Positions 48,567-57,284 of a DNA stretch of 64,000 nt are shown one piece after another; the stretch's first letter is position 1, and each line of letters begins with the position of its first letter. The position numbers and the translations under genes were made by a program. The notes beneath the pieces are model-generated. The model was not told the origin of the DNA. It saw only the letters and a list, made by a program, of their open reading frames with translations, and did no database searches. The stretch lies in the NCBI RefSeq assembly GCF_009720525.1, contig NZ_CP043930.1, forward strand, positions 6,460,001-6,524,000, written 5' to 3'. Source of the DNA: Gimesia benthica. GTDB lineage: Bacteria > Planctomycetota > Planctomycetia > Planctomycetales > Planctomycetaceae.

Positions 48567-49988
48567 ATGTTCCTCATGATTTTTAATTCCCAAACACATT
48601 CAGGCAACACCGCGATTGAAACTCGACACACTCCAATCGCGATTCATGTACTTTCGAAATGGTATCTTAGCGCGTTTGTCATCTTGGTATTGCACAGCTT
48701 TGCCCAAACCTCTCATGCGCAATTCGACAATTACAGTGCCTCTCCCATTAATTACAACAAGACTGAAGTCAATGATCCGGTTGCGATACTGGCACGACGT
48801 GTAGAATCTGGTGAAGCGAAATTACAATATGATAAAACGCAAGGATTTCTACCCGCCGTGCTTAAAGCTTTGGACATCCCTGTCAGCTCACAAACGCTTG
48901 TCTTTTCAAAAACCAGCATGCAGCGTTCTCGTATTTCACCACAGCGCCCTCGTGCAATTTACTTCAACGAAGAGGTATATGTAGGTTATGTACAAAAAGG
49001 TGGTGTGATCGAATTTGCAGCGACGGATGCCAGACAAGGAGCAACATTTTACACACTAGAACAGTCAGCAACATTACGACCACAGTTCATTCGTGACCAA
49101 GGACAATGCTTGACGTGCCATTCTTCCAATCGCACTCAAAATGTGCCAGGTTACCTGATTCGCAGTGTTTTTGCCAAACCTGACGGAATGCCGGAATTCG
49201 GGAAAAGGACATTCACCACCGGCCATAACAGTCCCTTCAAAGACAGATGGGGAGGATGGTACGTCACGGGAACCCATGGCGATATGCGACATATGGGCAA
49301 TACCACGATTAAGAATCGTGAAGAGCAGATCGACCGTAATACACGTGCGAATCTGAAGACATTGAACGAACTGGTCTCCACCGTTCCTTATCCAAGTCCA
49401 CACAGTGATATCGTGGCCCTGATGGTGATGGAGCATCAGACACAGATGCACAATGCCATCGCGTGGGCCAACTATGAAACGCGGCGCGCGATTCATCAGT
49501 CCGAGAGCATGAATAGGCTGCTTGAGCGTTCCCAAACACTGCTGAGTGAATCGAGCGAGCGTCGAATCGACAGTGCTGCTGACCGTGTGCTCAAACATCT
49601 GTTAATGTGCGACGAATTCGTACTGACCTCACCAGTCAAAGGTACAAGTGCATTTACTTCAGATTTTGAAAGCCGTGGCGTTCGTGACTCACAACATCGA
49701 TCCTTGCGCGACTTCGATTTGAAATCACGTATGTTCCGTTATCCGTGCAGTTATATGATTTACTCGAAAGCCTTTGATGGATTACCGGATGAAGTTCGTA
49801 ACCGCGTTCTAAGAAAATTAAAGCAAATCCTCGAAGGTAATGTAACCGGCGAAGATATCGAAAAGTATGCTCATCTCAGCGACAAAGACCGGAGTAACAT
49901 CAGCCAGATCCTCAAGGACACCAAGTCGGAGTTTGCAGCCGTTTGTAAAATAGAGGTAAAAGACAAAGATGATGACTCTGAGAGATAG
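48567..49988 (+). CDS. exported haem c-binding protein
   Basis: About 473 residues, with a signal peptide (AFVILVLHSFAQTSHA) and a single c-type haem motif CLTCH near residue 180 (QGQCLTCHSSNRTQ). The rest has many His and Met residues suitable as ligands (GTHGDMRHMGNT, MVMEHQTQMHN). The C-terminal half is helical and charged. Homologous proteins are common in planctomycetes without a known function; a role in electron transfer or redox sensing outside the cytoplasm is likely. The start could also be the ATG at 48576, nine bases on; AGGAG lies just upstream. Its 3' end overlaps the start of the RIC fragment. Confidence 0.7.
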   Translation: MFLMIFNSQTHSGNTAIETRHTPIAIHVLSKWYLSAFVILVLHSFAQTSHAQFDNYSASPINYNKTEVNDPVAILARRVESGEAKLQYDKTQGFLPAVLKALDIPVSSQTLVFSKTSMQRSRISPQRPRAIYFNEEVYVGYVQKGGVIEFAATDARQGATFYTLEQSATLRPQFIRDQGQCLTCHSSNRTQNVPGYLIRSVFAKPDGMPEFGKRTFTTGHNSPFKDRWGGWYVTGTHGDMRHMGNTTIKNREEQIDRNTRANLKTLNELVSTVPYPSPHSDIVALMVMEHQTQMHNAIAWANYETRRAIHQSESMNRLLERSQTLLSESSERRIDSAADRVLKHLLMCDEFVLTSPVKGTSAFTSDFESRGVRDSQHRSLRDFDLKSRMFRYPCSYMIYSKAFDGLPDEVRNRVLRKLKQILEGNVTGEDIEKYAHLSDKDRSNISQILKDTKSEFAAVCKIEVKDKDDDSER

Positions 49989-50120
49989 AGTAGGAGACGG
50001 GATATCCAATCATCCTGCAATTTCACGCATCATTGAGCAACATTTGATCGAATACTACTGTCGTGGAGAACGCTCACTGAAAGAGGCTTGCAGGTCGGCA
50101 CAGGTTGATACGGAAACGAT
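49969..50120 (+). pseudogene. N-terminal fragment of RIC/ScdA (YtfE) di-iron repair protein
   Basis: The frame, beginning MMTLRDRVGDGISNHPAISR, continues IIEQHLIEYYCRGERSLKEA and CRSAQVDTETI. This fits the DUF542 (ScdA_N) domain at the start of RIC proteins, whose consensus is a buried IDYCCGG-x-x-SL-x-x-AC pattern. RIC proteins repair Fe-S clusters damaged by nitric oxide. The di-iron haemerythrin-like domain is missing: homology stops near 50120, where a ClC channel gene on the other strand begins. It overlaps the haem c gene by 20 bases, so it was probably co-transcribed with it. Confidence 0.65.
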
Positions 50121-51053
50121 TCCCACTGCGAAGGCACCAATGGCCGGCCACCACATCCAGTGAATCGGTAGACGTTCAAAGCTGTCTTCAATAGCGTACA
50201 CAGCCCGGGTAATAATGACAGCAAACAAGCCCAGGCCGGCCCCGATCAAAATGTAGCTGATTAAGGCTGCCCCTCCAGGTGCCTGGATATCAGTCATCTG
50301 AAATACAGGTTCAGCCCCTTCGACCATAATTCGCATCCCGGTTGCAGTCGAGGAGGCCAGAGCAACAGGGATAATGGAGCGAGGACGAAATTCGAAAAGC
50401 AATAATTAAACAGCCAGCAACACAGCTGATACCGGGCTACCAAATGTGGCCGCCATTCCCGCTGCAGCTCCGGCCGCTAACAAGGTTTTGCGTTCTGTAG
50501 CAGTAGACTCCAGAAATTGGCCGATGACCGAACCCAAGGCCCCTCCTGTAGCAATGATGGGGCCTTCTGCTCCAAAGGGGCCCCCAGTCCCAATCGAAAC
50601 CGCCGCTGAAAGTGGTTTGAGAAACATCAAACGCATTGGAATCCGGCTTTCATTGGTTAAAACCTGTTCCATTGCCTCTGGGATACCATGACCTCGAATT
50701 CCCTTGGATCCATATCTGGCCATGAGCCCAACAATCAAAGCACCTGCCACAGGTATGAAGACAACCCAAAGCCCTAAATAATATTGTACTGCTGGAGCGG
50801 GAGAAATGAATGAAGTGCTCAGTTTGCCATAAAAACTGAGATTTGTAATACACCCTATCAGAGACGTCAGGCACAAAGCCACAAATGCTGCAACGGCTCC
50901 CAACACGATTGCAAGGCCGCAAATTCGCAGTGTGCGCACATTGATGGGCGTTGTCTCAGGGGGAATCTGTGCTGCCTCGGCGACAAAGTCGAGCGAGGGT
51001 GAAACAGTCAGTCCCTCAGTTGTCGGTGATTGAGTTGATTCGTGTTCGGTCAT
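50121..51053 (-). pseudogene. ClC-family chloride channel, broken
   Basis: The frame shows ClC signatures: a first helix (AIVLGAVAAFVALCLTSLIG), the selectivity motif GTGGPFGAEGPIIATGGALG and a later helix region ending FGSPVSAVLLAV. A TAA at 50406-50408 stands where the family has Glu (AVELLLFEFRP), a single G-to-T change. The same frame resumes LLLFEFRPRSIIPVALASS and continues to about 50121. There the channel is cut off at FAVGIV and joined to the RIC fragment; the C-terminal helices are missing. It has two independent lesions and is not functional. Confidence 0.85.
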
Positions 51054-51258
51054 TGAGTCATAAGAATTTTATGATGAAGTTAAATTAAGACTGATAGCTA
51101 CAGATAGGGCTCTCAATTTTAACCTTTGATATCTGCGAAATATTAGATTTCACATAATACGCCTGGAACATTCGCTAAATGTTGGCCAGGGATCTATGAG
51201 ATACGATTAGTAGGCATCGTTAAAACGGGACTAAGTTCTCGGCCCATCATGACCAGGG

Positions 51259-52485
51259 TTACATATCTTTGGATTTCATTCGATCGATATCGAGGAATAC
51301 TTGATCCAGCTCGTCCTTGAATAAATCGCCGATCAACAGATTTGTGACGTTACCTTTATGGTGTGGATAACGTTTCACAAATTCACCGAAGTTGAAGCCA
51401 TTATAAAACTCAACCACGAGGCGGCGCATACGATTCATTCCCTTGAAATACTCCTCAGCCCACTTTCCAAGCTGCTCTTTCGAAGTATCATTCTTTCTGA
51501 GTCCTTCGACAATCGCATCCGCCGCTAATTCGCCTGACTTTAGAGCTAGCAGAATGCCTGAAGAATAGAGGGGATCAAGAAACCCTAAAGCATCTCCAAC
51601 GAGTACCCAACCATTTCCCGCAGCCTGTTTAGAGCGATAAGTAAAATCCCTGGTTGCCCTGACCTTCTCTACCTGAGTTCCCAGCGAGAGCCGTTCTTTT
51701 ACAACCGGACAATTGATTAATTCTTCCTGAAAAGTGGTCGCATGGTCCCGTCTTTCTTTGAACAGGTAGTCGAAGTCTGCAACAACTCCAACACTCACGA
51801 TATTCTCATGTAACGGGATATACCAAAACCAGCCAGTCGATTTTTTTAAACTAAGTACAATCGTGGCGCCTGCGTTCGGTTCTTCATCCCGGTAAGCCCC
51901 TTCATAGTATGTCCAGATAGCACCTTTATTCAGCTCTGGATCAGGTTCTCGTAATTTAAATTTATTCAGTATCATAGAGCTTTGGCCGCTTGCATCCACA
52001 ACCACTCTCGCGAGAAGCTCTTCGCGTCGTCCTTCAGCATTTTTAATAACAACACCAATAGCCCGGTCATTCTGAAACAGTACATCCAGAACTCTCACCC
52101 CCTGCGATACTTCAACCCCTTGCTCCTGGGCATTCTGTAACATCATTGCATCAAACTCGCTCCGGCGGATCTGCCAGGTCTGCGAGCATTCGTGTGGGTT
52201 GTGTTCAAAGAAATTAAATGGGGCTGATAACTTGCCGGAAGAATTCACAAATTGAACGCTGTGTTTTTTGACAAAATGGCTGGCTCTTAACTTATCCAGC
52301 ATATTCAGACGCTTAAATGTCCAGTATGTCTCGGGGATCAGTGATTCACCAATCCGATACTGAGGAGTTGGTTCACGTTCCAATAATTTGACAGAATATC
52401 CCTGTTGTGCCACGAGGGTGGATGCTGTGGCGCCGGCTGGACCACCTCCGATAACAATCACATCGCTTTGATTTGGAGAATTCAT
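51259..52485 (-). CDS. FAD-dependent oxidoreductase (halogenase/geranylgeranyl reductase-like)
   Basis: About 408 residues of the group that includes tryptophan halogenases and geranylgeranyl reductases. The FAD-binding Rossmann motif is DVIVIGGGPAGATASTLVA. The second FAD motif is GWVLVGDALGFLDPLYSSG, and a GESLIPETYWTFKRL segment is typical of the group. The halogenase WxWxIP motif is replaced by GWFWYIPLHENIVSVG, so substrate and reaction are uncertain. I start at MNSPNQSDVIVIGG. The open frame reaches back to 52572, inside the mini-array, and that extension reads like non-coding repeat. It is downstream of cas5 on the same strand. Confidence 0.8.
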   Translation of the reverse strand: MNSPNQSDVIVIGGGPAGATASTLVAQQGYSVKLLEREPTPQYRIGESLIPETYWTFKRLNMLDKLRASHFVKKHSVQFVNSSGKLSAPFNFFEHNPHECSQTWQIRRSEFDAMMLQNAQEQGVEVSQGVRVLDVLFQNDRAIGVVIKNAEGRREELLARVVVDASGQSSMILNKFKLREPDPELNKGAIWTYYEGAYRDEEPNAGATIVLSLKKSTGWFWYIPLHENIVSVGVVADFDYLFKERRDHATTFQEELINCPVVKERLSLGTQVEKVRATRDFTYRSKQAAGNGWVLVGDALGFLDPLYSSGILLALKSGELAADAIVEGLRKNDTSKEQLGKWAEEYFKGMNRMRRLVVEFYNGFNFGEFVKRYPHHKGNVTNLLIGDLFKDELDQVFLDIDRMKSKDM

Positions 52486-52554
52486 TTTTGACTCACGAAG
52501 AACTAGGTAGCTGAATCGACTACATCTTGGACAGAGTTGTCCCCCCATTTCATG

Positions 52555-52696
52555 TACATCGCCTGACGGCATCTAATATATTATCAAGGAGTTTTATAAA
52601 CCTGCTTTGAATGCTCAACGCCTGACGGCATCTCATATAAAATAGACTCGATCAACATTCAGGATTTCACCATTATACTCAACGCCTGACGGCATC
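52555..52696 (-). CRISPR. three-repeat mini-array next to cas5
   Basis: A 19-base core, CTCAACGCCTGACGGCATC, occurs at 52678-52696 and 52614-52632 and, with changes in its first six bases, at 52555-52573. Start-to-start distances are 64 and 59 bases. Each core can fold as GCC-TGAC-GGC, and the second and third repeats also share a CATATA/AATATA flank. The layout, 50 bases after the last Cascade gene, suggests a degenerate CRISPR array with two spacers. The core is short for a CRISPR repeat, so protein-binding iterons are an alternative. CTCAACGCCT-ACGGCATC-type repeats are, to my recollection, common with MYXAN-type systems. Confidence 0.55.
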
Positions 52697-52744
52697 ATCC
52701 CATGGATACCAGCATAAATGCTTCACCACAAAATCCATGATTCA

Positions 52745-53383
52745 TCAGGGCGGGATGATCATCGGAATTTCGTCACGTGAAAGCGTATTCAGATTTCGTG
52801 TTTGTATAGTCCCAGTGACATAACGCGTATTGGTAGATTGCACGTGATCTACCCAAACCGGCAAGGTTTGTTCTCCTCGAGCATCCAAAAGAAACATGGT
52901 CGCTTCTAAATCTCCTTTCAACTTTGATATTTCCTTGATAACCGAAACGTCATTGACCAGATGGGTACTTTCTCCTAGAGAAAGTCCACCATAACGATGT
53001 GTGTGCTTCGGATATTCCAGCGTGGAGCTGACGCGTTTGTCCAGAGTCGGTCTACTCCGATCTTCCTCTGCTGAATCGAGCCATAGTACCAGTTCTAAAT
53101 TAGACAATAATTCCTGGTAATCGGGACGAATATTCTCACGTGCTTCAGGACGTGGATTTTTCACTCGCCAGACTTTTCTCAAGACAACACTCTTCACCGG
53201 CGTGGAGATAAGTCCTGCGGTCACTCGACAGCCGATATGTCGCTTCCGATCACATTCTCCAACTAGCGATAACAGGAATCCGTAGCACGTTGCCGGTGGT
53301 GGTAAAAGATGAGTTTCCAGATACTCCCGCGCGTATCCTTTCCGGAAACAGGAGACGGGCACAGTTACACGAACTCCAATCAC
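52745..53383 (-). CDS. cas5: Cas5, MYXAN subtype (DevS-like)
   Basis: A 212-residue Cas5 of the Cmx5/DevS type. The N-terminus VTVPVSCFRKGYAREYLETH, then LLPPPATCYGFLLSLVGECD, shows the conserved PP-x-T-x-YG-x-L-x-S-x-x-GE motif of Cas5. It should cap the 5' handle of the crRNA. It overlaps cas7 by four bases and is the last cas gene before the mini-array. No cas3 follows. Confidence 0.85.
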   Translation of the reverse strand: MIGVRVTVPVSCFRKGYAREYLETHLLPPPATCYGFLLSLVGECDRKRHIGCRVTAGLISTPVKSVVLRKVWRVKNPRPEARENIRPDYQELLSNLELVLWLDSAEEDRSRPTLDKRVSSTLEYPKHTHRYGGLSLGESTHLVNDVSVIKEISKLKGDLEATMFLLDARGEQTLPVWVDHVQSTNTRYVTGTIQTRNLNTLSRDEIPMIIPP

Positions 53384-54306
53384 GGTTGAGCCTCGATTCC
53401 TATTAGCTTTGACATCCTATCAAGCACGGAGGCACACGCAGCTTTCACTCCCATCGTTTCGAGGCCCCTGTTTTTCAATTGTTGATACAGGGGAGATTCG
53501 AAATCACTGACGCCACCTATCAATTCTTCAATCTGAATATCGCCAGAATCCAGGCGTGCAAGGAGCTGATCGACGGAAACAGTCTTCCCGTGATCGTTCG
53601 ACTCGAAACAATAAAGAATTCGAGGTGCCGGATCGTGGGTCAACCGGAATACAACGGCATCGGGAGAGAAGTCATATAAGAACCGTCCTTGATTACCTGC
53701 CACTGTCCCCAGGTGACACAATGCATCAATGGCGGAGGCTGCCCTGGACTTTTCCCGTAGACTTTCCGGTGTCAGTGACATGCCGTACTGATATCGCGTG
53801 GCATGCACTTCACAACCATAAGGAACCGGATGTTTGAATTTATCCTTACCACGAACTGCCGCTGGTGTCGCTCCTGGACTGGCAGCATTGAATGTGACGT
53901 CACCGTTCCAGGGGGTTAAAGAGACTGCACGAGTCAGTTCCAGCACTGCACGACGGACTTTGGTGGAAGTAGTACCTTCGGTTTTGGCAGCCTCAGCCCG
54001 CATATACCCCAAAAGGTCATCATCAATATAGGTTTTGCCAGAGTCAGTATCCCATCCTCGAAACTCCGGGTCCTCCCAGGAATTGGTGCGTTCAGTCTCA
54101 TTCCAGCGTCGATTCGTACCTGAGTCTTCCAGATCTGCCAGACGTCTCCGCAGTGAAAAACGTATCGCTTCCGCGCTTACGGTAGAATGCGGATGGCCCA
54201 GCCAGAGAATTTTTTGTAAAGTTGTGATATTACCATCCGTTTCCGCCCGATTATTAGCAGCGGTCCCATAGGGTGTTACAAAATTAGCATAGACATGCAG
54301 GGACAT
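53380..54306 (-). CDS. cas7: Cas7, MYXAN subtype (DevR-like)
   Basis: A 308-residue Cas7 of the DevR/Cst2 family, the crRNA-coating backbone. The N-terminus SLHVYANFVTPYGTAANNRA and the following HSTVSAEAIRFSLRRRLADL are family signatures. The central region (ELTRAVSLTPWNGDVTFN, ATRYQYGMSLTPESL) is also as expected. It lies 25 bases after cas8 and overlaps cas5 (ATGA). In Myxococcus the homologue DevR acts in development, so a role beyond defence is known for this family. Confidence 0.87.
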   Translation of the reverse strand: MSLHVYANFVTPYGTAANNRAETDGNITTLQKILWLGHPHSTVSAEAIRFSLRRRLADLEDSGTNRRWNETERTNSWEDPEFRGWDTDSGKTYIDDDLLGYMRAEAAKTEGTTSTKVRRAVLELTRAVSLTPWNGDVTFNAASPGATPAAVRGKDKFKHPVPYGCEVHATRYQYGMSLTPESLREKSRAASAIDALCHLGTVAGNQGRFLYDFSPDAVVFRLTHDPAPRILYCFESNDHGKTVSVDQLLARLDSGDIQIEELIGGVSDFESPLYQQLKNRGLETMGVKAACASVLDRMSKLIGIEAQP

Positions 54307-54331
54307 ACCCAGTCTCCACGTTCTTAAATAT

Positions 54332-55909
54332 TCAGGCAGATTGTTTCAGTTTCTGTTCTTCACTGACACGTCCAGAAAAACAAACCAGAGCCAGCAGACT
54401 TAAATCGCGACAACGTTGCCAGTCCTCATTTATAAATGCCAGACACTGGTTGTATTCCGTAGATAACGTTTTTTTAGAACTACTTTGATTCAACAATTGG
54501 CTGAGCAGAGACCGCAACTGTGATTGACATTGCGTCCTGGCTAGTTTGAGTCGTATCTTCTCATAAGCCCATCCACAGGTTGATGGGGCAGACCGTCTTG
54601 CTGAATGGATTGCTTCTGATCTTTTCCCGGAAAGCAGACCTGTTACTGCATTCTGAATCATGCCAACCAGCAATCGCTCTTCATCTCGGCCCCAAATTCC
54701 GGGAGTGGAGATGAGCTGATGCAGCCCCTGGGCTTCATACATGACCTGATCACGAAACAGTCTGCCAGTATTAGGATTAGTTTTGGACATCATGCTCGAA
54801 AACCCTGAATACCAGGGTTTCCGAGCTATCAGATTCTCTGCTATCAGGGATCGCATGATACTGTCGACCCGATATCCAGATTGAAAAGCTTTAACGGTTG
54901 TCTGCTTCGAACTGGATCTATTGAGGTCTGACTCTAAGGCAACAATTCGAGGCCGCAGCGCGTCATACACTTTTTGAAAGTGGCTGATTGTCAGATCATC
55001 CAATGTTCCAACTTCGCAGGTCTTAACGCGAGACTTAATTTGAAGGGCCCAGGGAGTGGGCTGAAATGTGACTGAATTGATTCCCAGTTTCGCACCGACC
55101 CTCATTTTAGCCTGTAAAATCGCATCGGCAGAATTTAACACGCGACATTCGCTGGCATGTTGAGGATTTAGTCGGGGACGCTGCTGAATAAATTCATGCA
55201 AATCTTTTACCTCTGGTACGAGCAGTATTCCAACACCTCGATTCACTGCCATTGCCAGACAACCTACCAGAGAAAAATACAGTGGCAGAATTCGTTTTAA
55301 TGGTTCTTTGATAGCTGTTTGATTCTTGAAAGCAAAATGACGGATGGATGCTCCCGGATAGATTGAGCTGTCGATTCTTATCGGTTGAGTCTGAAATCGC
55401 CCGTGTTGATCAATCAGATCTTTCCAGCCAGACTGCTGCTTGAACCAGGACCATTTTCGATAAGCAACAGGTACCTCCCAGCTTCCCCCACCAGACAAGC
55501 GATGACAGACCTGCGATTCGTTTTTTGCCAATTTTCGCGAAGTCCCGTGTTGCAAAAATGTCAGAAGGTAACCAGCCTGTAAATCTGCCAACAATGCTGA
55601 ATCCGGAGGAGAATGAAACTGCCCTGGCAGAAAAATAAGACCGTCGGAATTGATTTGAAACCCGAATTCAAAGAGTTTCTGGAGCGCATTTGCAGCCTGC
55701 TGAGGTTCAGAAAGTTCCAACGTGATAGAGTCAGTCTTGATCTCAAAGCGAAAGGGATAATCCCAATTGGTACCTGCGCCTGAACACATTCCCTTTTGCC
55801 ATGCATGTAGCGTGCAGGCCAAACCTCCTAGCCCCGCACGATGTAGAGGAGACATCCCCGGTGCATGGAGTTCTAATTCAATCGTTTTTAAATCATTTAC
55901 CGATACCAT
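54332..55909 (-). CDS. cas8: Cas8, MYXAN subtype (Cas8a1/Csx13, DevT-like)
   Basis: A 525-residue Cascade large subunit of the MYXAN type. The N-terminus IELELHAPGMSPLHRAGLGG, LACTLHAWQKG is the family hallmark. The C-terminal half is helical (GWAYEKIRLKLARTQCQSQL), probably including the small-subunit-like region. It overlaps cas6 by 17 bases and precedes cas7. No nuclease or helicase motif is present, as expected for Cas8. Confidence 0.82.
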   Translation of the reverse strand: MVSVNDLKTIELELHAPGMSPLHRAGLGGLACTLHAWQKGMCSGAGTNWDYPFRFEIKTDSITLELSEPQQAANALQKLFEFGFQINSDGLIFLPGQFHSPPDSALLADLQAGYLLTFLQHGTSRKLAKNESQVCHRLSGGGSWEVPVAYRKWSWFKQQSGWKDLIDQHGRFQTQPIRIDSSIYPGASIRHFAFKNQTAIKEPLKRILPLYFSLVGCLAMAVNRGVGILLVPEVKDLHEFIQQRPRLNPQHASECRVLNSADAILQAKMRVGAKLGINSVTFQPTPWALQIKSRVKTCEVGTLDDLTISHFQKVYDALRPRIVALESDLNRSSSKQTTVKAFQSGYRVDSIMRSLIAENLIARKPWYSGFSSMMSKTNPNTGRLFRDQVMYEAQGLHQLISTPGIWGRDEERLLVGMIQNAVTGLLSGKRSEAIHSARRSAPSTCGWAYEKIRLKLARTQCQSQLRSLLSQLLNQSSSKKTLSTEYNQCLAFINEDWQRCRDLSLLALVCFSGRVSEEQKLKQSA

Positions 55910-56564
55910 AGCCGCCCTGCCCTATCGTCTCATCCATATCTGTTACCATCGTTTTGTTCCGCGGTCGATATGCAGTGAATAAGCCACAGCCCATATGCCG
56001 CCTTCCACCGACCCCCATGATCTGCACCTGGAGAGATTCTTCCTCAGTCAAATTCTCTAACAAAACTTCATACCCCACTATTACTTTATCTTTAATTTTT
56101 AGAGTACGTCGTTTTCGAATATCAACCTTGCCTTCAGGATTCACGTCATAGCTAGAGAGCTGTTTTTCTATTGACGCTCGAAATGATAAGGCATCCAACT
56201 GGGCCGCATTTTGTCCCGCTATCTTGATTATTACCAGCCTGCTCCAAAGTGTAGGGGCAGCAAGCAGAGCAGTCACTTGAGGGACTCCAATCCGTATCTT
56301 TGCCTGATTCACCTGAATCGTTTTTCCCGTCAGACATAAGAACTGAAAGATCTGCTCTACCGGGGTTCTCAGCACCAGACTACTGCCTGTCCGTAACTTC
56401 AAGTGATGATTCTGGAGATATTTACCGCGCAATGAGTGAATACCGATTTCGTTCTTCTGATGCAAATCAGGGACCAGGTTTGAAAGCGCAGCATACAGAT
56501 GATATCCATGATCAACGGGGACTGAATCTTCTGTTGTAATCCGAAATTTCAGATCGACGTACAT
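55893..56564 (-). CDS. cas6: Cas6, MYXAN subtype
   Basis: About 223 residues, the crRNA-processing endonuclease. The C-terminal glycine-rich loop is VQIMGVGGRRHMGCGLFTAY, the Cas6 hallmark, and the N-terminal ferredoxin-like part begins VDLKFRITTEDSVPVDHGYH with candidate catalytic His residues. I start at the ATG of MYVDLKF; a GTG two codons upstream is also open. It is the first gene of the Cascade cluster and lies 94 bases after a Tll0287-like gene on the same strand. The presence of Cas6 implies that crRNAs from some array are processed. Confidence 0.85.
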   Translation of the reverse strand: MYVDLKFRITTEDSVPVDHGYHLYAALSNLVPDLHQKNEIGIHSLRGKYLQNHHLKLRTGSSLVLRTPVEQIFQFLCLTGKTIQVNQAKIRIGVPQVTALLAAPTLWSRLVIIKIAGQNAAQLDALSFRASIEKQLSSYDVNPEGKVDIRKRRTLKIKDKVIVGYEVLLENLTEEESLQVQIMGVGGRRHMGCGLFTAYRPRNKTMVTDMDETIGQGGYGIGK

Positions 56565-56658
56565 AACCACTAACTGTCACTTACCTGAGAAAAGCTTTCT
56601 TTTTGCTGAGTCTGTCATCAAAACAGCGCAGCCTAAACTAGATAAACTGAAGATAGGA

Positions 56659-57231
56659 TTATTCAGCTTTGCCATGTGATTTTACGGGCATAGAAATCAC
56701 TAATCCCGCCACGCGATCTCGGTTATCTCGACGCATCGGAAGATGACACTTCAAACACTGGGATGGTAGTCGGATCTTTCCGGTGTAATGGAATTGGTCA
56801 TCGATTACCTGTTCATAACTGGCTTTACCCACTGACAATTCTTTGACAGACATTTTCTCAAATTCAGTTTTGGGTTCGTTGTCAATGTTCATCGCCTTCG
56901 CGTTTACAGCCAGCCAGCGAATCTTTACCCCATGAGCACGGTTCAGCTCTTTAAAAACATCTTCCAGAGAATGTGAGGGGATCACTCGACTCTCATCCTC
57001 CTGAAAAAAATCGCGGTGTATTACCTGCAGTGCGCCATGAATAGTCTCATGTAGAATCCGAGCGCGTATTTGCGCCTCACCGATTGTCGTCGGTAGAGAT
57101 TTCAATGTTGAAAGCGCTGCTTTGTCATTTGGCTTTTCCGCCTGTACGATGAGCGATGAACGTCTCCCCTGCCCCAGACTGAGATAAAGCAACCCAAATC
57201 CGACAAAAAGCAGCAGTCTAATTTTATTCAT
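56659..57231 (-). CDS. Tll0287-like (DUF3365) haem c protein, copy 1
   Basis: About 190 residues with an N-terminal membrane/signal helix (IRLLLFVGFGLLYLSLG) and a DUF3365/Tll0287-like domain ending in the haem c motif CLKCH (PSQCLKCHLPMRRDNRDRVA). Conserved blocks shared with the other copies are KIRWLAVNAKAMNIDNEPKTE and FEKMSVKELSVGKASYE. Such domains are proposed redox or gas sensors facing the periplasm. The annotated frame opens at a TTG at 57246; the ATG at 57231 is better. It lies directly upstream of cas6. Confidence 0.8.
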   Translation of the reverse strand: MNKIRLLLFVGFGLLYLSLGQGRRSSLIVQAEKPNDKAALSTLKSLPTTIGEAQIRARILHETIHGALQVIHRDFFQEDESRVIPSHSLEDVFKELNRAHGVKIRWLAVNAKAMNIDNEPKTEFEKMSVKELSVGKASYEQVIDDQFHYTGKIRLPSQCLKCHLPMRRDNRDRVAGLVISMPVKSHGKAE

Positions 57232-57284
57232 ATTCTGATTTCTCAATTCAAAAATTAAAGAATGGCTCCGAACATATCATCCCC

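Noticed and set aside
394..51053. Reassigned stop codon as an explanation for broken genes
   Set aside because: All three stop codons are involved and neighbouring intact genes use normal stops.
52486..52572. Upstream extension of the FAD oxidoreductase with a CPRC motif
   Set aside because: It starts inside the third mini-array repeat, and the family start MNSPNQSDVIVIGG is 29 codons further on.
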